A DNA stretch of 16,966 bases from HGM11525 sp045649145 (GCA_045649145.1 JAZRPK010000053.1:1-16966); one strand, 5' to 3'. Positions 7,009 through 14,924 are shown, numbered from the stretch's first letter. Numbers and translations: made by a program. The notes: generated from the sequence alone by a model not told the origin.

Positions 7009-9549
7009 TTACCTATTTTCGTCTATTTTGACCATTTTTTTAGCAAAATATGCTTCAATTGCCTTTGCAGTCTCAACTACCACAAGCGGTACTACCGCAA
7101 AAGCTGCACATATTCCCCACGCAAGAGGTGACAGTTTGCAAATACCGAACAAGGTTGCCGCAGCGGGTATATTTATCAGCAAACCTGTAAGTAATATTCC
7201 TGCCAAAAATGACAGCACGAGCGCTTTGTTCTTAAAGAGTCCGTCTTTAACGACCGAGCGGTCACTTCTTAAGTTGAACGAATGTACCAGCTGTGATGAT
7301 GCCAGTACAACAAATGCCATTGTTCTGCCCGTTATCGGCACACCGCCCGAGTCAAACATAATTGCACCTACCGTATAAGCAACAAGTGCCAAAGCACCAA
7401 TCATTGCGCCCTCGGTAACAATCGCTGCCCACGAAGCAGCATTTATCAATTTATCCCCCGCTCCGCCGGACCTTTTCATTATATCTCTGTCGGCAGGGTC
7501 AAGTCCGAGAGCAATTGCCGGCAACGAGTCGGTCACAAGATTTATCCACAAAAGCTGCGGTGCGGTAAGCGGCGCTGCCCACCCGAAGAGCAGTCCCAGA
7601 AACACGCACAAAAGCTCGCCTATATTTGATGATAGCAGAAATAGCACCGATTTTCTTATATTCGCAAAAATCCTCCTGCCCTCTTTTGTAGCGGCAACTA
7701 TTGTGGCAAAGTTATCGTCTGCAAGCACCATATCCGATGCCTCTTTTGCGACATCTGTGCCGTTTTTGCCCATACTGCAGCCGATATCCGCCGCCTTTAA
7801 TGCAGGTGCGTCATTTACACCGTCGCCCGTCATTGCAGCAATTGCACCGATGCTTTTGAAGGTTTTTATAATACGCAGCTTCTGTTCGGGGGTGACCCTT
7901 GCGAAAACGCACACCTCGGGCAGAATTTTGGCAAGCTCGGTATCGGATATGCTGTCAAGCTCCTTGCCTGACATAACCCGCCCCTTTTCGCCTAGTATAC
8001 CTACTTCACGTGCTATAGCAGCAGCGGTGGCTATGTGGTCGCCTGTTATCATAACCACCTGTATTCCTGCACGCTTACATTCTGTCACCGACTCTTTGGC
8101 TTCCTTTCGGGGCGGGTCGGATATTCCTACATAGCCGCAGAAGGTCAAATCCTGCTCTAAAAGCTCATTCCTGTCGGCATAAGCTACGGCAAGGACTCTG
8201 AGTCCCTTTGCCGCCATCATTTCCGCTTGTCTTAGAAGCCTTCCCCGCTCATTTGCATTAAGCTCGGTTGTTCCTGTTTTTGTACGCTTGCTGCTGCAGC
8301 AAAGGAGCAGTATTTCTGCCGCTCCCTTGGCAACACAGCGGTATCTTGCGTCCTTTTCTACTAATGCGCTCATCATTTTACGTTTTGAGTCAAAGGGGTT
8401 TTCTGCCCTTCTGACCCAGCCCGATACGCTATTACTCCAGTTTAGAATTGCGGTTTCGGTAGGGCTTGTGCCGCCCTCCGATGCAAGTGCGGCTATTTCA
8501 CGCATAAATTCGGTGTCCTCCGAAAAACTTTCCGAAACTGTCATTTTATTTTCGGTAATAGTTCCCGTCTTATCGGTGCAAATTACATTCGCCGCACCGA
8601 GAGTCTCCACCGCCGAAAGCTTTTTTACTATGGCATTCTTTTTTGCCATACGCTCTACGCCAATTGCAAGCATAACCGTCACCGTTGCAGGCAGACCCTC
8701 GGGTATTGCCGCTACGGCAAGGCTTACGGCTGTTATGAACATATCAAGCGGCTCAAGCCTTTTTGCAATACCAATAACAAAGATGGCTGCACAGATAGAA
8801 AGTGCCGCAATGCCGAGCGTTTTGCCAAGCTTGGAGAGCTTTTTCTGCAACGGCGTCTGTTCGTCCTCCTCCGATAGAATAAAGCCTGCAATTTTGCCCA
8901 TTTCGGTGTCCATTCCGACAGCGCAGACAACCGCTTTTGCGTGACCTGCCGTAACCGACGTGGCCGAATGGAGCATATTTCTTCTCTCGCTCGGAGCAAC
9001 CTCTTCCGTGAGGGTACATTCCTCCTTCTCTACCGGCACCGCCTCGCCTGTTAAGGAGGATTCGTCAGCCTCTAACCCGACCGACTCAATAATACGCATA
9101 TCTGCAGCTATTTTGTCGCCCGCCTTGACACTTACAATGTCACCTACCGACAGATTTTCCGCCGGAATTTTCTGCCATTTGCCGTCACGTATAACCGTAA
9201 CCTGCGGGTCTGCAAGCTTTTTAAGAGCATCTATTGCCCGCTCCGCTCTTCTTTGCTGAAACACTCCCAAAAGTGCATTCAAAAGCACAATTGCAACTAT
9301 CAACAGCGGCTCAAAAATATCATTATCACCACGCATATGCGTGGAAAAATATGACGCCGCTGCCGCAACCAACAGCACCACCGTCATAAAATCGGACATC
9401 TGGGAAAGCAGCTGGCGTATAAACCCGACCTTCTTTTTGGTCGAAATTACATTCTTTCCCACCTTTGCCTTACTTGTTTTAAGTCCTTTATTGAAATCTG
9501 TCCTCAAGTATTGCTCCAGCTTCGACAGCTCTTCTTGAGAATAATTCAT
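7009..9549 (-). CDS. Type II P-type ATPase, probable calcium-transporting
   Basis: An 846-residue integral membrane cation pump. In order: cytosolic N-terminus, helices M1-M2 (about 48-93), actuator domain with SLTGEAVP, M3-M4 with PEGLP, P-domain DKTGT with phosphorylated D326, N-domain with FDSKRKMMS and VAKGA, the hinge TGDGVNDAPALK, then six C-terminal helices. Residues matching SERCA calcium ligands are visible: Glu in AAIPEGLPA (M4), Asn and Glu in SSNIGELL (M5), Asn, Thr and Asp in WINLVTDSLPA (M6). This supports a PacL/YloB-like Ca2+ pump, though transport of another divalent ion is possible. The N-terminus before M1 is somewhat shorter than in typical relatives. A GGAG-containing site precedes the ATG. 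No clear terminator follows, so some read-through into ppdK is possible. Confidence 0.93.
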   Translation of the reverse strand: MNYSQEELSKLEQYLRTDFNKGLKTSKAKVGKNVISTKKKVGFIRQLLSQMSDFMTVVLLVAAAASYFSTHMRGDNDIFEPLLIVAIVLLNALLGVFQQRRAERAIDALKKLADPQVTVIRDGKWQKIPAENLSVGDIVSVKAGDKIAADMRIIESVGLEADESSLTGEAVPVEKEECTLTEEVAPSERRNMLHSATSVTAGHAKAVVCAVGMDTEMGKIAGFILSEEDEQTPLQKKLSKLGKTLGIAALSICAAIFVIGIAKRLEPLDMFITAVSLAVAAIPEGLPATVTVMLAIGVERMAKKNAIVKKLSAVETLGAANVICTDKTGTITENKMTVSESFSEDTEFMREIAALASEGGTSPTETAILNWSNSVSGWVRRAENPFDSKRKMMSALVEKDARYRCVAKGAAEILLLCCSSKRTKTGTTELNANERGRLLRQAEMMAAKGLRVLAVAYADRNELLEQDLTFCGYVGISDPPRKEAKESVTECKRAGIQVVMITGDHIATAAAIAREVGILGEKGRVMSGKELDSISDTELAKILPEVCVFARVTPEQKLRIIKTFKSIGAIAAMTGDGVNDAPALKAADIGCSMGKNGTDVAKEASDMVLADDNFATIVAATKEGRRIFANIRKSVLFLLSSNIGELLCVFLGLLFGWAAPLTAPQLLWINLVTDSLPAIALGLDPADRDIMKRSGGAGDKLINAASWAAIVTEGAMIGALALVAYTVGAIMFDSGGVPITGRTMAFVVLASSQLVHSFNLRSDRSVVKDGLFKNKALVLSFLAGILLTGLLINIPAAATLFGICKLSPLAWGICAAFAVVPLVVVETAKAIEAYFAKKMVKIDENR

Positions 9550-9593
9550 TTCCCGCTCCGCCTTTCACGCATTTTCTTTTATATGGTTATTTC

Positions 9594-9628
9594 CCTTAAA
9601 AGCTATATATGCAAAAATTCATTTAAGG
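9594..9628. repeat. Inverted repeat in the divergent intergenic region
   Basis: CCTTAAA (9594-9600) and TTTAAGG (9622-9628) form perfect 7-base half-sites with 21 bases between them. They sit in the 169-base gap between the divergent ATPase and RAYT-like genes. The centre-to-centre distance is 28 bases, more than two helical turns. It may be an operator for either gene, a hairpin in the ATPase leader, or chance in AT-rich DNA. Confidence 0.3.
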
Positions 9629-9650
9629 CGAATATTTTTTTATGTCCCTA

Positions 9651-9679
9651 TTGCAAAATATGACAAAAGGTGATATACT
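9651..9679 (+). promoter_or_regulatory. Promoter of the RAYT-like operon
   Basis: TTGCAA (9651-9656) and TATACT (9674-9679) are separated by 17 bases. The predicted transcription start near 9686 lies just after an in-frame ATG at 9683, so that ATG would not be on the mRNA. This supports the ATG at 9719 as the true start. Confidence 0.7.
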
Positions 9680-9718
9680 GTATTGTATAAAATGAGTGTT
9701 AACGTGGGGGTGTGTATA

Positions 9719-10498
9719 ATGGCAAGAACAGGAAGGCAAAAGAGCAAAAGCGGAGTGTATCACGTTCTTTTAAGGGGTGTGGACAAGCTCTTTGTTGATA
9801 GCTCAGATTACATAGAGTTTCGCTCACGTCTTCGTGAGTATTTTGCGGGAGATGTTAAGCTGCTGGCTTTTTTGCTGCTGCCGAACAGAGTGCATCTTTT
9901 AATTGACGAGGGTGACTCCGAGCTGGCCGCCGCAGTAAAGCCGCTTTGCACAAGCTATGCAAGGTATTTTAACCGTACATATTCATTAGACGGCAAGCTT
10001 TTTTATGACAGATACAAGAGTCTTCCCTGTCACGAGCTTTCCGATATCAGCGATACAGCCGCATTTATAAACGCTGTCGGAAGTAACTTTGCTAAAAAGG
10101 AGAATTTTAGTCTTTCGGAATATCAATCGGGTGCAGTTATATGCGATACAGCAAGGCTTGGTGCTTTAATTGGCAGCGATGCATTATCCCTTAAGCCTCA
10201 GTCTTTGCATCTTGATGATTACAGCCAGCTCTCCCGTGCGGAAATGGACAGATATCTCAAGTCGGTTGCCGACTTAAGTCTTGACGATTTGGCAAAGGCT
10301 GACCGTCAGAGCGACAGCTTTAAGAGAATTTTCTCGGGCGGTGTATCTGCACGTGCAATCCTGCCCTTATTCGATATACATACCACACCTGATACAAAGA
10401 AGAAAACGGCAACAAAAAAAGCTCCCTCTGTCAAGAAGGAGAGTGCTCCTGAGCCTAAGCCGGCTGAAAAGAAAAACCTCAGCGTGTGGCTGCTTTAA
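9719..10498 (+). CDS. RAYT/IS200-like Y1 transposase homologue with substituted catalytic residues
   Basis: A 259-residue protein. Residues 1-130 follow the REP-associated tyrosine transposase pattern: a basic N-terminus, SGVYHVLLRG, LLAFLLLPNRVHLLI, a helix with YARYFNR, and GKLFYDRYKS. In active members the HUH motif is PNHVHLL; here it is PNRVHLL (R57, only H59 kept). A gapless alignment from GKLF puts F116 where the nucleophilic Tyr of RYIHLNP stands, and the following NP is lost. The middle and C-terminal parts still match the family, including a GVSARAILPLF stretch like the usual helix-turn-helix. A Lys/Pro/Ala-rich tail (222-259) ends in SVWLL. The start at 9719 follows GGGGGTG and is supported by the promoter position. 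The protein is probably a domesticated, non-cleaving DNA-binding protein; no IS ends were seen. The next gene follows 22 bases later. Confidence 0.8.
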   Translation: MARTGRQKSKSGVYHVLLRGVDKLFVDSSDYIEFRSRLREYFAGDVKLLAFLLLPNRVHLLIDEGDSELAAAVKPLCTSYARYFNRTYSLDGKLFYDRYKSLPCHELSDISDTAAFINAVGSNFAKKENFSLSEYQSGAVICDTARLGALIGSDALSLKPQSLHLDDYSQLSRAEMDRYLKSVADLSLDDLAKADRQSDSFKRIFSGGVSARAILPLFDIHTTPDTKKKTATKKAPSVKKESAPEPKPAEKKNLSVWLL

Positions 10499-10520
10499 TC
10501 TTGAAAGGAATGATTACACA

Positions 10521-11090
10521 GTGAAAATTTTTCAGCAGGGTATGGGCAAACAGATTTGGAGTCTGCTTTCTACGCATATGATATCTGTACTGGTAATAGC
10601 TGCTTTTGGCTTTATGATTACAGTTTCAATTATGGATAAGCCTGTCCTCTATACTCTGGCATCGTTTGTAATGACAGCGCTCTATTTTTCATCTATATAT
10701 CAAAAGGCGTGGGAGCTGGCGCACCAAGATAAAATGTCAGCCACCACAACCTCTGTATATATGTTAAAGGGTGCGGTATTGTCGGTGGGAGTAGCGGTAT
10801 TCAACCTTGTATTGTGGCTTATTTACCTTTTCGCGTGGAATTACCTTACAATAGACGGCTCGCTTGCATCCCTAACTGGAATAATATATAATCTTCTCTA
10901 TGTCGTCAACACCTTTGCATACTCAGGCTTTGCAGAGATTTCACACGGCTTCGTTGCCCCAAACGGACATCTTCTGATTTACCTTGTGCCTTTGTTGGCA
11001 TCGACCTTTGGATATATCGCAGGTGTATATGACTTTACACTCTCCTCTAAGCTGATGCCCCTTGTTTACGAAAAAAAGAAGGATGAATAG
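10521..11090 (+). CDS. Unrecognised polytopic membrane protein
   Basis: A 189-residue protein I cannot assign to a family. The start is GTG at 10521, with AAAGGA at 10504-10509; upstream extension in this frame overlaps the RAYT-like gene and lacks membrane character, so it is rejected. Five hydrophobic segments are visible at about 14-37, 42-60, 82-106, 118-137 and 150-170. A polar loop rich in Lys and Thr (61-80, with SATTTS) follows the second segment, and a short charged tail EKKKDE closes the protein. No catalytic motif, signal peptide or cofactor site is apparent. The 22-base gap after the RAYT-like gene and the terminator just after its stop indicate a two-gene operon. Its role is unknown. 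Confidence 0.8.
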   Translation: MKIFQQGMGKQIWSLLSTHMISVLVIAAFGFMITVSIMDKPVLYTLASFVMTALYFSSIYQKAWELAHQDKMSATTTSVYMLKGAVLSVGVAVFNLVLWLIYLFAWNYLTIDGSLASLTGIIYNLLYVVNTFAYSGFAEISHGFVAPNGHLLIYLVPLLASTFGYIAGVYDFTLSSKLMPLVYEKKKDE

Positions 11091-11093
11091 CAA

Positions 11094-11124
11094 AAGACCG
11101 CCTTTTCAGGCGGTCTTAGTTTTT
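11094..11124. terminator. Terminator shared by convergent genes
   Basis: A 9-base-pair stem AAGACCGCC/GGCGGTCTT (11094-11102 and 11109-11117) with loop TTTTCA is followed by T5 at 11120-11124. On the plus strand it lies just after the membrane protein stop. On the minus strand it lies just past the M23 peptidase stop (11123), with a weaker CTTTTG tail, so it may act in both directions. Confidence 0.85.
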
Positions 11125-12277
11125 ATTTAATATATTTCAAAGGGTTCATCGCAACGCCGTTATAATGTATTTCGAAATGGCAATGCGAGCCTGTCGAACG
11201 GCCTGTTGAGCCCATCTTTGCGATAAGCTGTCCCTTTTTAACCGGCTGGCCAACAGAAACCAATATCTGCGAATTATGTGCGTAGTAGGTTTCAAAGCCG
11301 TTCTGGTGGTCAATTTTTACAAGGTTACCAAACGAGTTCTTATACTCGGCACAGCTTACAACACCGTCATCTGCTGCATATATCGGTGTTCCTACCTTGG
11401 CCGCAATGTCTATGCCATAGTGCATTCTGCCCCATCTTTGTCCATATGATGATGTATGTCTGCCGCTGGTCGGCATAATAAAGCTTCCCGTACCAACACC
11501 TAGAGGTCTTTGTTTTGTTCCTACTGCAATCTTTGCAGGTACGCCTGTGTCGATAACCTCTGTCTCGGTCATAGTTGCAATCAGCTCGCCGTTTACATAG
11601 CTGCTGACAGTTATAACCTTTGTTTTCCCTTTTACTCCGTTATCTGTTGTAACCCTTACACCTTCGTAGAGGTTATTATCCTCATATTCCAGAGGCTCTG
11701 GGATATAATCCTCCAAGCTTTCCTCGCTGACATCGCTGCGTACGGTCAAAAGCTTTTCTGCTATAAAATACTCCGCCGCAGCCTCGGGGGTCATAATATC
11801 CGCCTCAGGCGCAAGCTCCGAAGTGTATCCTAAAAGCTCTACAACGCTCGAGCTGCTTCCTTTCATTCCAAGCGTGTCAGTTACAATGCTGATGCTCGCC
11901 TCGGCTGCCGCCATATCCGAAACACATATGCTTTCTGCACCATCGATAGTTATTCTGATTGCCTCAACCATCTTATCGGATACAGACGCAATCTCGTCGT
12001 GAAGTGTATTCTTGTCAATAAGCTTATCGCTCGAAACCAGCTTTGCTCTTAATTGAATGTCAGGGCTGATGGTTTCTTCCTCGGTATACGCGGATGCAAG
12101 CTGATAGTTTACCACCGCAAGCATCGAGCTTACCTCAAGCTCATTTTCTACTATTCCAATACTGTTTCCGTTTAGTAAAACCTCGTATCCGTTAGTCCAG
12201 TATGCCGTTGCACTGGCAGGCATCATAGCCGCCATCAACGATACAACACCGATTAAGGCCGTAAGTTTGTTTCTCAT
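11123..12277 (-). CDS. Secreted G5 domain and M23-family cell-wall endopeptidase
   Basis: A 384-residue exported protein. A signal peptide (about 1-25, ending ASATA) is followed by an alpha/beta region of about 170 residues beginning YEVLLNGNSIG. A G5 domain comes next (about 200-255, with VRVTTDNGVKGKTK). Last is a LytM/M23 metallopeptidase domain (about 265-384). The zinc ligands of M23 are present: H286 and D290 in HYGID, and H367 of the HxH in SHCHFEI. M23 enzymes cut peptide cross-bridges in peptidoglycan; G5 domains are thought to bind wall polymers. The usual role would be wall remodelling or cell separation, outside the membrane. The nearest Shine-Dalgarno-like GGGAG is about 13 bases from the ATG, longer than normal. 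Transcribed divergently from the ClpE-like gene. Confidence 0.93.
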   Translation of the reverse strand: MRNKLTALIGVVSLMAAMMPASATAYWTNGYEVLLNGNSIGIVENELEVSSMLAVVNYQLASAYTEEETISPDIQLRAKLVSSDKLIDKNTLHDEIASVSDKMVEAIRITIDGAESICVSDMAAAEASISIVTDTLGMKGSSSSVVELLGYTSELAPEADIMTPEAAAEYFIAEKLLTVRSDVSEESLEDYIPEPLEYEDNNLYEGVRVTTDNGVKGKTKVITVSSYVNGELIATMTETEVIDTGVPAKIAVGTKQRPLGVGTGSFIMPTSGRHTSSYGQRWGRMHYGIDIAAKVGTPIYAADDGVVSCAEYKNSFGNLVKIDHQNGFETYYAHNSQILVSVGQPVKKGQLIAKMGSTGRSTGSHCHFEIHYNGVAMNPLKYIK

Positions 12278-12304
12278 TATACAATGTTTCTCCCAACTGA
12301 TATT

Positions 12305-12323
12305 TCAGGCAATCTCCGCCTGA
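12305..12323 (-). promoter_or_regulatory. Hairpin in the M23 peptidase 5' leader
   Basis: TCAGGC (12305-12310) and GCCTGA (12318-12323) form a 6-base-pair stem with a 7-base loop. In the minus-strand mRNA the loop reads GGAGATT, about 28 bases before the start codon. There is no U-tract, so it is not a terminator. It could be a stability or translation element. Confidence 0.35.
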
Positions 12324-12364
12324 TAGTTATTTTATGCAACAAAATATGATTTATTACAAAATTA

Positions 12365-12375
12365 TTAACCGTTAA
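12365..12375. promoter_or_regulatory. Palindrome over the M23 transcription start
   Basis: TTAAC-C-GTTAA (12365-12375) is a perfect odd-length palindrome, 2 bases downstream of the predicted -10 and covering the predicted transcription start. The position suits a repressor operator, but no cognate regulator is evident here and the site is short. Confidence 0.3.
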
Positions 12376-12377
12376 CT

Positions 12378-12406
12378 ATTTTACCACAAAAATTGTAATA
12401 ATTCAA
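12378..12406 (-). promoter_or_regulatory. Promoter of the M23 peptidase gene
   Basis: On the minus strand, TTGAAT (12401-12406) and TAAAAT (12378-12383) are 17 bases apart, and TG precedes the -10 by one base (extended -10, TGGTAAAAT). The predicted start near 12371 gives a leader of about 95 bases. Confidence 0.7.
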
Positions 12407-12529
12407 GGCAAAGATGTTACAAATTTGTTAAATTTATACATATTATACAATATATTGTTCATTCCAAACCCATAATATAGTAAATATGCCGACGAAAATT
12501 AAAAGATTGTAAATAAAGCAAAAAAAGCC

Positions 12530-12557
12530 TTGCAGATTGAATTAAATATGATAAAAT
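12530..12557 (+). promoter_or_regulatory. Promoter of the ClpE-like gene
   Basis: TTGCAG (12530-12535) and TAAAAT (12552-12557) are 16 bases apart, with an extended -10 TG (TGATAAAAT). The predicted start near 12564 gives a leader of about 39 bases. An AGCCTT/AAGGCT inverted repeat (12526-12531 and 12570-12575) brackets the promoter. The consensus for CtsR is absent. Confidence 0.7.
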
Positions 12558-12602
12558 AAAGGATATGTTAAGGCTATACGAAGGGAGTAAGTTAAAATAG
12601 AA

Positions 12603-14921
12603 ATGCAGTTATGTTCACGCTGCGGGAAAAATCCTGCAGTAATATATATTTCAAAGATTGAGGGCGACAAAACCTCGAACGAGGGGCTGTGTCTTGCCTG
12701 TGCCAAGCAGCTTGGTATTGCGCCGCTTAATAATATGATAGAGCAGATGGGCATCAGCGACGAGGATATTGATATACTAAACAGCCAGATGGCAGATTTT
12801 GCAGAGAATATGAGCGGTCTTGCCGCAGAGGGCGGTATGGAGGAAATGATGGCAAGTCTCTCGGACGGCGACTTTGACGAGGGCGGGGCGGCTACTACGC
12901 CTTTGTCCTTTATGTCAAATCTCTTTAATAAGGACAAGCCTCAGGAGGTATCGGGCACAAACGGCACAGATGCAGGCAAAAAGAAGAAAAAGAAACCAAC
13001 CGCCCCAGGCAAAAAGTCAATGCTCGACACCTATGGTATAAATCTCACCGCAAAAGCGGCATCGGGCAAGGTTGACCGTGTAATAAATCGAAATGACGAG
13101 ATTGAGCGTGTAATACAAATATTAAACCGCCGCTCCAAGAATAACCCCGTAATACTCGGCGAGCCTGGCGTGGGCAAAACCGCAATTGCAGAGGGACTTG
13201 CGTGCCGTATTTTCGAAAAGAGAGTACCTCCCAAGCTGTTCGGCTGTCAGCTGTATCTGATAGATTTTGCCGCACTTGTGGCGGGTACACAGTTTAGAGG
13301 TCAGTTTGAGGCAAGGCTTAAAAACCTCTTAACCGAGGCCGAGGAAGCGGGCAACACCGTACTTGTCATAGATGAAATTCACAACATTGTTGCTGCAGGC
13401 GATGCGGAGGGTGCTATGAGCGCCGCCAATATCTTAAAGCCCGCATTGGCACGTGGCGAAATTCAGATAATCGGCGCAACTACTCTTTCCGAGTACAGAA
13501 AGCACATCGAAAAGGACTCGGCATTGGAACGCAGATTTCAGCCTGTTATAGTTGACGAGCCGAGTGTTGAGGAAAGCATTGAAATCCTTAAGGGCATACG
13601 TGACTATTACGAGAATTACCACAAGGTAAAAATCAGCGATGATGTTATAGAAGAAGCCTGCCGTATGAGCGAAAGGTATATTACCGACCGCTTTTTGCCC
13701 GATAAGGCTATCGACGTTATCGACGAGGCGGGCAGCCGTGTAAATCTCAAAAATATTGCACTCTATGATGCCAAGGTTATCCGTGAGCGTCTTAATGCAA
13801 TCGGCGGCGAGGAGCAGGAGGCATCGGAAAACGAGGACTACGAGCGTGCAGCAGAGCTTAAGTGCGAAAGATTAAAGCTCGAAAGCGAGCTTAAGGAAAA
13901 GGAGCTTTTGGCAGCAGATGCGGTTATTACCCACGATGACATTGCCGCAGTTATAGAAAGCTGGACAAAAATCCCCGTGCACAAGCTGACCTTAGACGAA
14001 ACGGAGAAGCTTAAAAATCTTGAGGAGCTTATACACAAGCGTGTAGTAGGTCAGGACGAGGCAGTCGAGGCGGTAAGCCGTGCCATCCGCCGTGGCAGAG
14101 CCAACATTTCACGTCGGAAAAGGCCTGTTTCCTTTATATTTGCAGGCTCGACAGGCGTTGGTAAGACCGAGCTTGTTAAAACGATAGCCGAGGTAATGTT
14201 CAATAACGAGGACGCTTTAATCCGCCTTGATATGTCGGAATATATGGAAAAGCATTCTGTATCAAAGTTAATCGGCTCACCTCCCGGATATGTCGGATAT
14301 GACGATGCGGGGCAGCTTACCGAGAAAGTACGCCGCAAGCCATATTCGGTTATTCTCTTAGACGAGATTGAAAAGGCACATCCTGAAGTATTTAACCTGT
14401 TTTTGCAGATACTTGATGACGGCAGAGTTGCCGACAGTCACGGCAAGATAGTCAACTTCGAAAATACTATTATCATAATGACAACCAACGCAGGCGGCGA
14501 ATTTAAGTCGGGTGCACTCGGCTTTAATTCGAGCGATGAGGTCAAGCTTTCCGAGAATGTTGATAAGAGCCTAAAGGAGTTCTTTAAGCCCGAATTCCTT
14601 AACAGAATTGACGAGATTGTGACCTTCTCCCCGCTTACAAAGGACGAACTAAGGAAGATTATCGACTTGATGCTCAAAGATATCACAGAGCAGCTTGCCG
14701 ACCGAAATGCAAAAATTGAGGTTACCGACGCCGCAAAGGAGATTATCCTCGAGGAAGGCTATGACGTTAAATACGGTGCAAGACCGTTAAAGCGTGCTAT
14801 TCAAAAGCTGATTGAGGACAAGCTGGCACATCTTTCATTAGACGGCAAAATCGGTGACGGGGCAAAAATCATTGTCGACGCAGAAAATAACAGTCTAACC
14901 TTTACAATAGCAAATATATAA
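12603..14921 (+). CDS. clpE: ClpE-like AAA+ unfoldase with N-terminal zinc finger
   Basis: A 772-residue Clp/Hsp100 ATPase. Instead of ClpN repeats it starts with a zinc finger C4xxC7-x22-C30xxC33, the hallmark of ClpE. A flexible linker (about 40-140) contains Met/Gly/Asp-rich stretches and a run of six Lys. AAA domain 1 has GEPGVGKT (186-193) and VIDEIHN. A short middle domain (about 405-440) has the UVR-type YERAAELKCERLKLE. AAA domain 2 has GSTGVGKT (515-522), LLDEIEKAHPEV and LGF (639-641), the loop expected to dock on ClpP. It should unfold proteins for ClpP degradation or disaggregate them. The gene is longer than Bacillus ClpE because of the linker. The GGGAG at 12583-12587 is 15 bases from the ATG, unusually far, and no other in-frame start lies between. 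No clpP, mcsB or ctsR is nearby. Confidence 0.9.
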   Translation: MQLCSRCGKNPAVIYISKIEGDKTSNEGLCLACAKQLGIAPLNNMIEQMGISDEDIDILNSQMADFAENMSGLAAEGGMEEMMASLSDGDFDEGGAATTPLSFMSNLFNKDKPQEVSGTNGTDAGKKKKKKPTAPGKKSMLDTYGINLTAKAASGKVDRVINRNDEIERVIQILNRRSKNNPVILGEPGVGKTAIAEGLACRIFEKRVPPKLFGCQLYLIDFAALVAGTQFRGQFEARLKNLLTEAEEAGNTVLVIDEIHNIVAAGDAEGAMSAANILKPALARGEIQIIGATTLSEYRKHIEKDSALERRFQPVIVDEPSVEESIEILKGIRDYYENYHKVKISDDVIEEACRMSERYITDRFLPDKAIDVIDEAGSRVNLKNIALYDAKVIRERLNAIGGEEQEASENEDYERAAELKCERLKLESELKEKELLAADAVITHDDIAAVIESWTKIPVHKLTLDETEKLKNLEELIHKRVVGQDEAVEAVSRAIRRGRANISRRKRPVSFIFAGSTGVGKTELVKTIAEVMFNNEDALIRLDMSEYMEKHSVSKLIGSPPGYVGYDDAGQLTEKVRRKPYSVILLDEIEKAHPEVFNLFLQILDDGRVADSHGKIVNFENTIIIMTTNAGGEFKSGALGFNSSDEVKLSENVDKSLKEFFKPEFLNRIDEIVTFSPLTKDELRKIIDLMLKDITEQLADRNAKIEVTDAAKEIILEEGYDVKYGARPLKRAIQKLIEDKLAHLSLDGKIGDGAKIIVDAENNSLTFTIANI

Positions 14922-14924
14922 CAG

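Larger units (their letters stand above)
12278..12602. other. AT-rich divergent intergenic region
   Basis: These 325 bases separate the M23 peptidase from the ClpE-like gene and hold one promoter for each plus two small inverted repeats, listed separately. No open reading frame with a ribosome binding site was found in it. No CtsR heptad repeat (GGTCAAA pairs) or CIRCE element was seen, although Clp genes are often controlled by these. The middle, 12410-12480, is very AT-rich and may act as upstream elements for the two promoters. Confidence 0.7.

Noticed and set aside
9683..9718. ATG 9683, and GTG 9704/9710, as starts of the RAYT-like gene
   Set aside because: The predicted transcription start near 9686 excludes 9683, and the GTG codons overlap the GGGGGTG ribosome binding site used by ATG 9719.
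10281..10520. Upstream extension of the membrane protein from ATG 10281
   Set aside because: It overlaps the RAYT-like gene in another frame and gives a basic, low-complexity peptide. GTG 10521 has a proper ribosome binding site.
9550..11124. Intact IS200/IS605 element around the Y1-like gene
   Set aside because: No subterminal hairpins with guide sequences, no tnpB, and an altered active site. The only strong hairpin nearby is the operon terminator.
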